A DNA stretch of 45,461 nt from Paramarasmius palmivorus (Eukaryota > Basidiomycota > Agaricomycetes > Agaricales > Marasmiaceae). Shown here in pieces: positions 8,942 through 20,071 of this stretch (positions are counted from its first letter, which is position 1; each line of letters opens with the position of its first letter). A program made the translations under genes and the position numbers. Location of the stretch: the NCBI GenBank assembly GCA_037176845.1, contig JAYKXP010000252.1:1-45461 (forward strand), written 5' to 3'. The notes below the pieces were generated by a model. That model saw only the letters and a list, made by a program, of their open reading frames with translations. It did no database searches and was not told the origin of the DNA.

Positions 8942-9906
8942 CCCGCGAGCGTACATATTTTACATATAAGTGAAAGTGGACACGATAAAGTAATAGTAAC
9001 TATGCAAGAAACGAGAACGAGGAGAGGATTCTGTCCATATGAAGTAAGTATCTACCAGAAAAGGAAGGTTTGGATATATATTGGTCGGAATTCGACATTA
9101 TTTTGCAGGACTGCGAGTCATATTACTTTTGGGTTGCTAAGAAGTGGCGCGCGGAGGCGCTGTTCCGCATGGCGCGTTTCGGATATCGGTGCTAGGACAT
9201 AGTTATTCCGCTCGGAACTTGCTAGGAGTCCGATCTCGACCGAAACACTTCGGATTCGTATCCGAGGAAGGTAGGCTTCTATGCCCTTGTAGTTCTATAT
9301 TATATTTTCTATGTCCTAGGACAGTCCTGGCACAGAATCCTATCTGTTTCCTTGTTATAGGACTATATGTCCCTTACTAGTGTGTGTACTAGCAGTAGGA
9401 ATTCCAACTCGAAGCTCGAGGGGTATTCCGATCGATATGTGAAAGCTGTTAAGCCCCCATATGGTCCTCGTATCGATGACCCGGTTACTCGGACATTTCT
9501 AATCCTGGTAACTCTGCTCTCGAAGGTGACTCGCACCTCCAGCTTCTACCGTATTTGGTATATAGCTCTGATTCGTCCCCTAGGGTCCCTCTACGCTGTG
9601 GTAGTTGGTCCTCGTTCACTATCCCATCTCATATGTCCCATAGCGCGAGTATAGTGTAGCCATATGACCTACTAGGAAGTCTACCATGTACAGTAGCATG
9701 TCCTCGTAAGGTCCCAGCCTGGTAATAGAGTGTAGATACGGTCTACAGGTTTCGACGCGTATCCGAGCGCAATCATATAGGGCTAACGACGACATCAACG
9801 TCTATGCGCGCGCAACTAGTATTCACTACGCAGTGCATGCCTATCTTATTCTTCGTCATATGCGCACTACTAGGTTCCTAGTAGTGCTACCAAGTCCATA
9901 TGGTAC

Positions 9907-11037
9907 TTAGTACGATGTACTAGTGCGATTCTGAACACAACAATTAGTGTCAAAATGACTGTTTTTCAGCGATTTCGTTCTGGTACCCTCACATCGGAAC
10001 GTCTCCCATCGCCGGGCCACCCTCTCCTCTGCTTCAGTCCACAGACTCTCGTACCGGATGTTGTCAGTGTCGATCCAGACACCTTTGTCGATGAGTTGCT
10101 CGTATGTCCAACTTGTGGGTGAAATCTCATCCAAAACCGACTCCCAATGAGCACCCTCTGCAGTGCCAGCACGAAAGATGAACACAAACTTGGGATGCAG
10201 TTCGATGGTGTCCAACTTCAGCAATGGAAATGGAATTGCCAGACCCCCCAAGTATTCTAGCGCCACGATGTCGACAGATGGAACGGTTTTGATATGTGGA
10301 ATCAAATGCACCACCATATGCTCAGAGTCAAGGTTGTAGCTGAGATACAGGCGCTTCAGATTTCGGAACATCCGAAAGTCTTGACGCGCCTTCAACTTCT
10401 CGATGCTTCCCACCTTCATGTCATACGTGACACGGAGGTTCTGGAGAGATGGCCAGCGGCTGTCGTTGAAGCCTTGCATGGCGCGAGCAGTCGAAGGAAA
10501 AAGAACCCAGGATGGCGCTTCCAGTTCCTCAAGCTGAGGAAAGACGATGTGGTCCAATAGATTCGTGAGTTGATTGTACTCCCGTGTACACAAAATGGTC
10601 AGCGTCTTGAGTCCACCGGACAGGACATGCAAGAGCTCGCGTACTCTTTCCATTTCGGATAGGGACAGATAGTGCCGGAAGAGGAAGTCGTAGTCGTACT
10701 GGACTGGGTAGTTCATGTCCATTACTCCTGGTTGTTGGCTGACAAGGAAGCCGAAGCGCACCCATAGCTTCTTAATATATGGGATATAATTTGGCTTTGC
10801 GGCCAGGGTTTTCCTAAGGCTGAAGAGCGCAGTGTAGGATGCAAGCGTAATGTCGGAATAGAACAATCGAATAATGCTAGAGAAGAAGTCAGCATCGGCC
10901 AAAGTGACTTGCATAGGCACGCACTTTTTTGTAACATCTGGCTGAACACGCATGACTGCTGCATTTCCCCAACTACCCTCTTGGTTGATGTAAAATTTGA
11001 GTATCAAGGTCATCACATCTATGACAAGGCCAGGCAT
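9907..11037 (-). CDS. F-box/LRR-like protein, 3' end replaced by LTR
   Basis: A 376-aa frame, a host gene of the kind that is multicopy in mushrooms. The N-terminus MPGLVIDVMTLILKF is compatible with a degenerate F-box, and the rest alternates hydrophobic strands and helices like irregular leucine-rich repeats (LKTLTILC, LEELEAP, LKRLYLSYN). F-box proteins select substrates for SCF ubiquitin ligases; that role is inferred only from this resemblance. The start is the ATG at 11037-11035. The frame is open further upstream to 11239 but has no other ATG. The last 11 residues (from TGT 9941-9939) fall in the LTR, and the stop at 9909-9907 is supplied by it, so the original C-terminus is lost. Base use right of 9944 is unlike the element. 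Confidence 0.55.
   Translation of the reverse strand: MPGLVIDVMTLILKFYINQEGSWGNAAVMRVQPDVTKKCVPMQVTLADADFFSSIIRLFYSDITLASYTALFSLRKTLAAKPNYIPYIKKLWVRFGFLVSQQPGVMDMNYPVQYDYDFLFRHYLSLSEMERVRELLHVLSGGLKTLTILCTREYNQLTNLLDHIVFPQLEELEAPSWVLFPSTARAMQGFNDSRWPSLQNLRVTYDMKVGSIEKLKARQDFRMFRNLKRLYLSYNLDSEHMVVHLIPHIKTVPSVDIVALEYLGGLAIPFPLLKLDTIELHPKFVFIFRAGTAEGAHWESVLDEISPTSWTYEQLIDKGVWIDTDNIRYESLWTEAEERVARRWETFRCEGTRTKSLKNSHFDTNCCVQNRTSTSY
9940..9944. other. Candidate target-site duplication half (ACAAT)
   Basis: The five bases next to the outer LTR end. Its partner would sit beyond the missing 3' LTR to the left of the window. Confidence 0.3.
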
Positions 11038-11337
11038 GTTGAGCAGAGTGGAAAGAGCTGTTGAGTGCCACGTACCTAATGACGAACACGTTCCACCCAG
11101 ACAAAATTCTGCAGAATAGAAATACTGTGAACCGACATTCGTTCTGGAGAAAGGAAATACTGGAAGTGGTGCCGGGTCACCAGTGACTCTGAGGCAGGCA
11201 TGGAAGCGTGTGAATATATTACTTAATTTTCTGCCGCGTCATCGGAACGACGATTCACAACCTGTACCAGTATTTCAAAACTCCAAACTCCTCAAAGGTA
11301 TTTCAATTCTGCTATCTACTTGGCACATGCTTATCCA

Positions 11338-14300
11338 CTATTCACCGCGTCTTAGTCGCTCCTGCAATGCTCGTATCCTCTGGCGGTTCCACAAAGACAC
11401 GAAAACCCTTGTGAATAATATCGCCCGGTTCTGCCGCATGTAGCTGACCCCCTTTCGAATCCGACCCATTCCACTATTGCCACATTCCGCTGCACTGGAG
11501 TTAACCCTAGAAAGACCGGCATCAACCTCCGAATATGTCGACAGGAATGAGGCTGATGAACATTTGGTATGGCCTTTTGCATGAAAACCATCGACTAGAA
11601 ACTGAGTATTTGCAAAGAATTCAGGTTCTCGGACCATGCAATAAGGTTCTAATGCACATGCGAAGTCATAGATTACACGCCGTGGTGCTTTGGGCCATCG
11701 TGTCAACAACGCCGAGAAGACATCATTACGTCCTTCGCCCTTTGGAATGCAATGAAACCCGTAACAAATGCTATGGGTGCACCATGCAGCCATGATACCA
11801 CCAGTAAGTCTTCGCTCGCCGTATGTTGAATAATATTTTGAGCATTTGTCACCCCGTTCATTCTCTTTTTCAGCATGTTTATCTCCTGATAATAGTGGAT
11901 AATCGGGCCTCTTTCGAATTTCGGGCAATCCATAACAACACCCGGTCTATGAAACTTCAGCATCGACTCTCTGATGTTTTTTGGGCGCTCACCTTCTTCC
12001 AGTTATCCTGTTTGTCAGAGGTGTGTATAATCTCTGGTAACGGAGGAAGATTTCCTGATTTCAGATCCTGTAGGACCTCATTTGCTCTTGCCTTCATCCA
12101 TACACAGACCCGAAGAAGCTCCGCTGGGAACGTTCCACGGTGTTTTATCTCTGCCTCGAACACCTTGAGAAGAGCAGGAATATCCCGTAGAATCCATGCC
12201 TTTCCTGGTGTTGGCTCTGTCACAAACGTGGTAAGTTTGTCCAAAGCCGACGCATTGACCATCTGTAATGCTGACTCCTCGGCCGCCAGCTGCCAGCGAT
12301 ATTAGCCCCAACGTGCTCGCATTAGATGTGGACATACCTGCTCAAACAATGTCACATAGCGCAGGGTCACGCTAGGATGGACTTGTGCCATGCCAGCCCA
12401 CTTGTCCGGGAATACCTTATCAAACAAGCACGCCAGCGGGGGTACCAGCTTCTGAAGTCTGGTAGAGATGTTTCTGCGCCCATCGGAGTACTCTGTGGAT
12501 GAGAGTACGTCTCCGTTCTCATCGCCCACAAACTCGTGATCTCCCAGCCTCGCCAGCCTCCGCACCCCTTGTTTCACTGCTGCAAGCCAAGCAACAAGGA
12601 TCTTGCGGAGACCTTTTTCTGACCAGAGAATCCACTGTGGATTCTTCAGATATCGCCTTCGACGTTGAGGAGCGTCAGACTCGATGATTGTAGGTGGGTG
12701 TAAGCTTTCAGTCACATGTTTTCGACTGAAGCCTAACGTGATTCCGTCAAAGATGATATTCTCGGGCGTGTCACCACACTGGGGGCATTTCAAGTCGTTG
12801 TCCAAGTCTTGTATACTGACATATGCGAACCACACGGAACGGAATAGATCTTCTCCGACGAAGTCGCATTTGCGGGCCTTGTATAGTCTTGACGTTGTCT
12901 CGACAAATGCAGCAAAAGGAGTCTCGCTGGTCGATGATTCACTGCTGTAATGGTCGATGAGTTCGTGTGTGAATAGGACCGAATTGTTGTAGTTGAAGAT
13001 ACCCAAGTCGCGGGTCTCAGGACCGATGTAGCAGTGGCGCCGTGGAGGACAATGGGGGCATCGTTGTAGCTCGATCAGGCAAGTGTAGTGCTGAGTCAAG
13101 CCGTAGACTTTACACTCACGTACAACAGTTGGCAGGCCGGGCTGGTACTTTGAACGGTGCTTGCATGTGGTACTCGACCTATCAATCGACAGGGAGAAGA
13201 CTTGAGGCGGGGTTTCATTGAGAGCAGGATGTGCGTAATGAAGTCGGTCACTGGCTAGCATCGCCCATTCCGGCAGAAGAATTGGAAGATACGACACCGC
13301 CGATTCATATTCGACATTCTCCTCCACTTCAGACCCTATTAGTTTCTACGAAACCACAAATGGTAATGTCCTCTCACCAATATATTGTTCATTCTGATCA
13401 TGATCAGACTGACAGGTGCTCTTTCCCAGATCTTTCCCCAGTACGTCGCTGAGGAATTTCCTTGCATGACTGATATGCAGACAAGAGTTCCGATCTTTTG
13501 AGCATTGCCATTTACCCTGACCATCATCTGTACCTTCGTAGGTGACAACGGCTCGAGCGTTGAGGCCCCCTGACAGACCCATTACAGAAAAACGGGTCAA
13601 CCAACTCTCTTCATTGTATCCTATCATTTCCCGCCAGAACATCACAACACTTCCATCTGGATGTCGATGTAAGTCATATTGGTATACCAGTGAATCCACA
13701 ACCCTCACCTCGGAACCACAGATTTTCTTCTTTGACAAAATCCTCCTCAAGAAATTCATGAAAATATTGTTCATGAACGCATCGCCTCACGCGAGAAGCG
13801 CCATCAGGACATAGGCAAGTAATTTGCACTCCTTCTGTGCTGTATGCCTCAAGATGATACCAATGATCCTGACTGGAAGCTTCAGCATTGCAACACCTGT
13901 CGGAGAACTACACGTACAACTGGTTGATGACGCGATTCGCTCCAACCTTGTACTACGTGTATATTCCGTCCCACTCGTACAAAACCAGAACACCCCGCCT
14001 TCACCATCTTGATATAACGTTCGAAAGCTTCGTCGGCCTCATTGTCGCCTTCGGTATCTATGATTTCCCCGTCCACTGGTCCCGCCAGTTCGATCACTGG
14101 ACTTTCAATGTTGGGCTCTTCCACGGGTGAACAAAATACACGACTATCTGCAACGGTATCGGATACCGAATTCTGTGGAAGTATGGATATATTCCCTTGG
14201 CGTGAAGGGCTTTCCTTCAGTGCTTGTCGTTTTCGTGATCTCTTCAACCTCCTCCCTTCCTTTGGACGTGGCCGCTTTTTGGGGCTGACCAGCTCCATGT

Positions 14301-14427
14301 CCTGGTCCTCATCGAAGCGAAGCCGAGATGTATTCTGTGGTACAGGATCTGGTGAACGAAGGCGGCTGGGTAATGACGGTGATACGGGGGATGGCAGTCT
14401 TTGACGCCCCATTGCTGGCTTAGTCAT
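11338..14427 (-). CDS. KDZ-like transposase with SWIM and CxC5/CxC6-type clusters
   Basis: Six exons: 14427-13994, 13896-13709, 13656-13378, 13335-12338, 12289-11993 and 11946-11338. Phases match at every join, giving 934 aa. The first intron is the least certain. Residues 1-140 are disordered with a basic patch (KKRPRPK, RRLKRSRKR) that may be a nuclear signal. A SWIM-like zinc motif C-x-C...C-x-H (CLCP...RRCVH) lies near 170-185. Cysteine clusters follow near 357-400 (CPHCPPRRHC) and 488 (CPQCGDTPENIIFDG), resembling CxC5 and CxC6, families known beside KDZ transposases in mushrooms. The C-terminal part carries YDFACAL (near 824), FHAKGHTKC (851) and AAECGN (884). With the Asp of IFDG these could form a DDE-type site; this assignment is inference. 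No stop or frameshift is seen, so it may be functional or recently so. Confidence 0.75.
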
Positions 14428-14508
14428 CAACCCAAAGGAATATAAATTTCAGGTTGTAACGGCCACGTCTCACTCTCACACTCACTCTCGTCTCACACAC
14501 ACACTCGT

Positions 14509-16011
14509 ATGAGTACTCCCCGACGGTCTCCAAGAAAACCCCGTGAAAATGCGAGCAAGGTCCAGCGCAAGGAATGCATGTGTCAGAAATGTCCTGGAAA
14601 GGGCTATCTACAACGGGAGTGTCCGGTACACAGTGCAAAGGCGACTCGGGAAAGGAATGCGAGAGAGGTTCGTCCTTTAGTTGTTTTGCTACCGCTCTAT
14701 CTCACTATGATTTGGCCAGAAACGTGATAAACTTAATCTTCAATACCGGCCTTCCACAACCACTCCAGTGGGTTCCGGCGCTCCAGTTGGCTCTCAAGAG
14801 GTAGGATGACCATTGTTTGATGAGTCGTGTAATTAACTTTGGACCAGAAAGCATCTGAGGACCAGGCACCTGAGGATCCAGCCAGTTGCAACAGGGTCGA
14901 GCAAGACGTGTCAATTCAACCTTCACCCACTGCAGATCCTCCTGCGCCAAATGTCGAAGAAAGGCGTGTTCTAGTTGGCATGGCTTCGGATCGCGTCACG
15001 ACACCGAAACCTCGCAGCTCACCTCAAACAGATGAAGATTGTGTCAGTGAACTTTTCTCTGTCATTTCCTGTCTCATCGTTGCTGTAGGACATTGACCCC
15101 GCACTGCTACCAACGAGTACGTCTTCAACTTTTGCCACGCGCTATATGTACCATGCTTACAGGAGACATTAAGCCCCACATGCTCCTTTGATAGATCCCG
15201 ACAATCCCCTCTTCACCTCGGGGCCTGACTCATCACCTGGATCTCCTTTTAGTGGAGCGTCAGAGTTGGGTCCCTACGACCAAGATAGTGCATCAATATC
15301 GTCAACATCTTCCCCCTCGGGAACTCCTAGTAAATCTAGAGGCCCCCGTGTCCGAGCAAGCCTCCGGAACCCCATCTTTGGCATGGTAGAAGGTGTTCAA
15401 AGGGGTGAAGAGATATGGAGTAAGTGATTAGCTCACTCTATAGTACCACAAACTGATATCCTCACAGAAATTGCACGAGTGCATGCACTTAACCCCCAGC
15501 TACCCACTGTCGAAAGGATACATAAGCGCTATGATGAGAAGCTAAGCGCCATACTGTGTCGTGTGAGTCCAATTATCAATTTATCTTGTGTGTTCTCATG
15601 CCCCTTATCTAGTGCGAAGAGCTCGCCTCGGAGACGGGCGCTTGGCTCTACTTATCAGCTCAGGTTCCAACTAGAGGTGTAGACTTGGTTCATTACGCCT
15701 CGAAACGGTTGCGTAAGGAAGCTCCAGATGCACTGGATAGAATATACAACCTGAATCTGGAGGTTGTGCAAGCGCTTGTCAACTCCAAGCGTAGGGACGT
15801 CCTCCAGGCAGAAATGGAGCTGGCTCGAGCTCGTGCCGCTGAGGAAGCGGCGAAGGCCTCAGAAGCGACTCTGCGAGCTGACATGGAGTCCTTGACCCGC
15901 GCAAATGAGGAAAAGGACATGCTCATCACGAACTTACGTGCTCTTCTTGGCCCTAGTGTATTGTCCCTATTAGGCCCCGGTACGACTATGCCACCCCCGT
16001 CAGTACCTTGA
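14509..16011 (+). CDS. 393-aa protein with Cys/His N-terminus and coiled coil
   Basis: Seven exons: 14509-14667, 14720-14800, 14848-15042, 15089-15116, 15195-15419, 15468-15562 and 15613-16011. All phases agree, giving 393 aa from the ATG at 14509 to TGA at 16011. The N-terminus is basic (PRRSPRKPR) and contains C-x-C-x2-C...C-x2-H (CMCQKC...ECPVH), a possible small zinc site. A long Pro/Ser/Thr-rich linker follows. The C-terminal 100 residues are an Ala/Glu/Arg-rich coiled coil (LQAEMELARARAAEEAAKASE). It starts 81 bp from the ATG of the divergent KDZ-like gene, so the two probably share a promoter region. I do not recognise the family. Basic start plus coiled coil suggests a nuclear, oligomeric protein, by inference. 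Confidence 0.7.
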
Positions 16012-16133
16012 AGTAATTTGTACATCAAACAGAAGATAATACATTTCATGATTGAGATAGAAAAACGTGCGATAGAGTAATACAAATGTGTGCGATATCG
16101 AAAGCAATAAGACATGGGATGTTTTGGCCAATG

Positions 16134-16709
16134 CTACCGCAATTGTGCCGATTCTCGACGTTGTGTTCCAGAAGTGATGCGTAAGCTGTCTTTTTGGTGT
16201 AGTAACTGTCGTGCCAATGAAATGAGCAGGGAATGGGAGGTGTCGGCGTCTGAGGACTGACCCTCGACAGCTTCTAGTTCTTTTATTGTCCGCTTCATAT
16301 CTGAGATCAGCTCCGACACACCAGAACCCGGCGGTAGATCCCTGGAGAAGTAATCAAAAAAAAAAACAAGCTCTACACATTAGCCTTACTCACCCTTCGA
16401 CCCCTTCTACACCGGAACTCTTGCTGCGATACTTTGGCGGATATATGTCCTTCTCGGTATCAATGCTCTCCCTAACCAAGTGACAACTCCTGAATGTCTG
16501 CTGCCGGTTGGGATTCTGCTGCTCTAATTGGTTCTCTTGTCGTTTGCGACGCATTCGATCCCGAGCTCTCTGCCTTATCTGGTCAGGATGGCTACAGGGG
16601 TGTTGTTGTCAACTCACTGTACAGTTGCACGACAGGATGCTCACCTCTTCCGATACTTTGCAACGGCAATCCGATTGGCAGCACGTCGTTCTTCCGCTGT
16701 TCTGGCCAT
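16134..16709 (-). CDS. 156-aa basic, bZIP-like protein
   Basis: Three exons, 16709-16645, 16591-16394 and 16341-16134, with consistent phases; ATG at 16709-16707, TAG at the 3' end. The first 50 residues hold two arginine-rich blocks, AANRIAVAKYRK and RQRARDRMRRKRQENQLEQQ. The first resembles a bZIP basic region (N-x7-R), and the second runs into a short heptad-like stretch. The C-terminal half is helical and acidic (MKRTIKELEAVEG). DNA binding is a fair inference, but the leucine zipper is weak. It converges on the 393-aa gene, 122 bp away. None of its exons would be found by a simple ORF search except the last. Confidence 0.65.
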
Positions 16710-16749
16710 TGCTCAACGTAGAGGTCAAGAGTCGAGTTTGATTGGTCAG

Positions 16750-17991
16750 CATGTATTCGACAAAAGGGGTAGTTGACACGATAGGGGCCGGTACTACGGG
16801 AACCTCGTACTATGAGGATGAAGAGACCTCAGATAGCGACGTTCAGAAGGAAGATATTCTAGACATGGGATCTGCTTGGTGTAATACAAAGTAGCATAGC
16901 CCTCATCAGTCCTGATGTTCGCAGTAAAGGGCCTGTGAAGTTGACCAACGCGTCTACCACTTTACTAGCCAAGTACGCGACTCCAGTGCGGCTGATTCGT
17001 CGTGATTAAGACACTATGCAGACAAAGAACTGATAACTCAGACCTTATGGTGAATGCACCGTCAATGAAGTATCTTGTGGGATAGTACTAGTGATACTTG
17101 TAATTGGCGCTCAATCTTCCACGACGCATATGGAATCGCAGCGGAAATGCAAAAATCCCCGCATTGATCTGAGAGATCCCCATACTCGGAATATTGTGTA
17201 TCTAGGGAGGATATCTATGTGAGAAAACGAGAGCTGATAAAAGACCGTTGTCTTGCTCAGTAGCGCCCAAGTAGCGCCTTGCGATAGCAGTTGTCCGACA
17301 GCAGTTTTCAATAGCACTCTAGGGCGAGATTATACCACTAGTGTACATTTTTCATGAGAAGCTTGATGATATCATTGAGAAGACAATGGTGTGCTCCGGA
17401 GGAATTTTATGTTGCCAGTTGAGTCTGATCGTGTTCGCCAGTGTCAGTGAATCTAATATCGTGTTCGCCATTGTCAGTAAATTTATCATTGAGAAGTGCA
17501 TATGTTCATGTCCAATTTCAGATACGATGCTTCCGTGATTACAATTGAAAGTAAACCTCCACTCATTATTCGACCCCTTACTTCGGCTGTGGCATTGAAT
17601 CTATGAGGTACATCGTAGAAAAGTATCAAGTTGACGCTAGTGGTAATCTACCTGAGAACCAAGTCAATTACCGAATGACTGATCCTTCGACTTCGTGATT
17701 GTGATCTGATGTCGCAAACTTCTATTTTACTGATTACCGATGGTTAATATGGCCAAAGCTAGCTTCTTCCGTGATACCAGCTCACACTGGGTATCACTTG
17801 CTGAGATTCCAGCTTCAGTAGTAAGTCTATAGTTGCAGTGCACACGTTAGGTAGTTGGACTCGTCGAGGCTGGTTTCGATTTCAGATCTTCAATTGTCGT
17901 GGATCCAGATCGTTTCAGTCTTCTGGAAAGAAGTTCAGACCATTGATGAATCGATAAGATGAGTTCAGAATGAAGTGAGTGCTACTGATCA
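16750..17991. other. Intergenic, no gene seen
   Basis: No frame here has believable length, splice signals or composition. It contains a short diverged duplication (GTGTTCGCCAGTGTCAGT at about 17432 and GTGTTCGCCATTGTCAGT at about 17461) and two copies of ATCATTGAGAAG. Confidence 0.5.
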
Positions 17992-18068
17992 CCACGCATG
18001 AGCGCCCAATATCGCCACGCGCGAGCGCCCAATCATATCACCACGCACGAGCGCCCAATATCACCACA
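17992..18068. repeat. Tandem GAGCGCCCAAT repeat upstream of coiled-coil gene
   Basis: Three imperfect units of 23-26 bp share CACGC-x2-GAGCGCCCAAT followed by ATC and CACC or GCC, ending 27 bp before the ATG at 18095. Its position suggests a regulatory array, by inference only. Confidence 0.7.
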
Positions 18069-18094
18069 CGCTAAATCTTTCTTCGCGCGCATTC

Positions 18095-19118
18095 ATGAAG
18101 ACCCGTCGCCGTACACCAAGTCCTTGGAGCTCTTCCTCTCTAAGTAAGCCCTCCTTCTTATTCTATTTAACACTTTTCTTTATCTGTTTGTCTATAATAG
18201 ACCCCCCAGCTCCACCTTCGGAATCCTCTGAATTGCCACGTTCTTCCCCGCCCCCAGACGAACGAAGCGAATCGCCAGTCTCGGAAAGCTGGAGCAACGA
18301 GGATCTGACGGCAATGTTAATTGATGCACAGGAAAAGATTGCGGAGCAGGCTTCTCTCATAGAGAAATATGAATCCGAGAAAGCGGCCATGAAAGCAACA
18401 TTTTCGAGACGTTTGGTGGATGCTGATCATCAAGTTCAACGGGCATCTCAAGCAAAAATCAAGTCCTTGGAGCGTGAATTCGCATGGTCTAGAAGGTGCC
18501 TATTGGACCAAATTCGTAACTTAAAGGAGGTCCACGCCGAGGCGGAAGAGAGTGCGTATGATAATTCATTAGCTATCAATGCTCCGGACTTATGAGCCTC
18601 TTAGAGCACACAGAGACAGTTAGCGTACTGACAAGAGCTCAGAGTGCCCTTGTTAGACAGGCGGAATCTCTGCAACGTGAGCTCAACGACTTGAAAACCT
18701 GCTCTCCCCAATTGTGGCATGGGCAAAGTCAGGGAAAGCACGGCAAGAATAGTGCGGAAATGTACGTCGCCCTGCCGACTAATTGCTCGCAACCCTAACA
18801 TATGTGATTTCTCTTGTCTAGAAGAACGACTGTTCTCAAAGGCCCAAAGCGTATCCGAGATGTGGAAGATCAAGTGGAGAATGGAGAGACCAGCAGAAAA
18901 CGGCAACGAATGTGAGTTTGCTATTGTGTTCGTGCTGCAATCACCTCCCAACCACCGTCATCCAAAGCAGCACCACAGAACAAGACAGTGTCCTGTCAAA
19001 CGATTCTTGCAAGCCCAAAAATATTTATGCCGCGAGATACAGGAGAAAAAACGGAGCGCTTCTGGCGGAAAAAGAGCGCGAAAGACGACGAAGGCGCAAA
19101 TTGCAGTCAGCTGTCTAA
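18095..19118 (+). CDS. 269-aa coiled-coil protein with basic tail
   Basis: Five exons: 18095-18143, 18201-18555, 18597-18761, 18822-18911 and 18968-19118. Every join keeps phase and the product is 269 aa. A short basic start (MKTRRRTPSP) is followed by a Pro/Ser/Glu linker. A long coiled coil runs from roughly residue 55 to 185 (LIDAQEKIAEQASLIEKYESEKAAM, continuing in LTRAQSALVRQAESLQRELNDLK). The C-terminus is very basic (ARYRRKNGALLAEKERERRRRRK). The 41-nt second intron carries a stop, so without splicing the gene would look like two ORFs. The layout resembles the 393-aa neighbour. Function unknown. Confidence 0.7.
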
Positions 19119-19380
19119 CAGTGACTTAGTACATAGTTACTGATAAATAATACACGTAGCGTCGGCCTGGATGATATAGACCCAGACCACCAACTTCAAT
19201 GTCAAATGTATCGCTGGCGAGAACATCTCACACTCATAATACATAGTATACTATCGAAGATTTGAGCGGCCTTCATCCTAACACGTCGCCTTCACATCGA
19301 CCCTTGTCTTGCCCGCAGTCCTTCTACCTTCTTACTTGTGATGTAGGTGTGCTGTGCTCTGATAAGCTCCCTATTGTAGA

Positions 19381-20071
19381 TTAATGAGTATGGATACTAT
19401 TACAGTGTGTATGAGACTTTGACCTGGCGCCCTGTTCCTGTAAGTCATATAGCTCCTGCTCAATGACCATACGGTCCTCGAGTACCTCCTGGACCTGCGT
19501 CCGCAAATCCTGAACTTGATGATTGAGCTCTTCATTCCATTTGTTCACTCGCGCAGCTTTCTCCATAATGTGGATTCCTTCGCATTCCAAGAGCTCGACT
19601 TGATTTTGTAGGGTCTCTTGAAGCTTGGTAACTCGCTTTAGGTCGTACACCACTACAGAAACTAGTCTGAGAAGAGAAATTGCATTCTACAAAACTGTCA
19701 CGCACCATCTAGCATCTCTGAGCTCATTAATCTTTGCGCAGCATACCCGTTACTTGCGAACGTCCTGAGTGACGCAGCGAGCCGTACAAGGACGTCGTAA
19801 AATTCTATGCGACAGGTCAGTCACCAAGTCTACTGAAAAAAATGCGTGAGTAGCATTACCTTGTTGGTCCCGAGGTAGGCTCTCAACCCTTTTAACGTCG
19901 TTCTGAAACTCTTCCAATAGCTTGTCGATTACTGAAATACAGCAATTAGAATGTGTACGACAAAATAGTCTGACGGCACTTATGGCACTCACCATCTCGG
20001 CTAATATTGTTGCTACTGTCTAAGTCACTGTCGCGGTCACTTGAGGCTTGAGAGTTATCGTTGGTTGACAT
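19381..20071 (-). CDS. 147-aa coiled-coil protein
   Basis: Four exons, 20071-19993, 19931-19860, 19804-19706 and 19652-19381, with matching phases; ATG 20071-20069. The N-terminus is Ser/Asp rich (SSDRDSDLDSS), then an amphipathic helix (VIDKLLEEFQNDVKRVESL). From about residue 80 to 135 there is a strong heptad coiled coil (TKLQETLQNQVELLECEG, then NHQVQDLRTQVQEVLEDRMVIEQELYDLQEQ, given here in part). It ends with His-rich residues. It is divergent from the 1116-aa gene, 500 bp away. Small size, acidic start and coiled coil suggest a partner for one of the other coiled-coil proteins of the cluster; this is inference. Confidence 0.65.

Larger units (their letters stand above)
1..9939 (-). mobile_element. 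Ty3/gypsy LTR retrotransposon, left end cut by window
   Basis: A nearly complete LTR retrotransposon read on the minus strand. The order is 5' LTR (8191-9939), primer-binding site (about 8171-8188), a 0.55-kb leader, gag (7617-6118), protease (6106-4652) and pol (to 267). The pol order RT, RNase H, integrase is the Ty3/gypsy order. All three large frames lack internal stops, so the copy is probably young. The 3' LTR is not present: nothing in 1-266 matches the end of the right LTR, so the element continues past position 1. The whole stretch is visibly rich in CTAG and CATATG compared with the DNA to its right. Confidence 0.9.
8191..9939 (-). repeat. 5' long terminal repeat
   Basis: The plus-strand ends are TGTGAGGCTT at 8191 and TGAACACA at 9939, giving TGTG...CACA inverted ends. 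The inner end abuts the primer-binding site and the outer end lies inside the 3' part of an F-box-like gene. The length is 1749 bp, long for a fungal LTR. It contains no gene I can support. The partner LTR is outside the window, so the outer boundary rests on the inverted ends and on the change in base composition. Confidence 0.65.

Noticed and set aside
9002..9654. Three overlapping plus-strand ORFs of 66-95 aa in the LTR
   Set aside because: No motif, no splice logic and the usual LTR base bias; long LTRs often contain such frames by chance.
18001..18066. Possible CRISPR-like array (regular short repeats)
   Set aside because: Only three imperfect units with almost no spacer, in a spliced eukaryotic genome.
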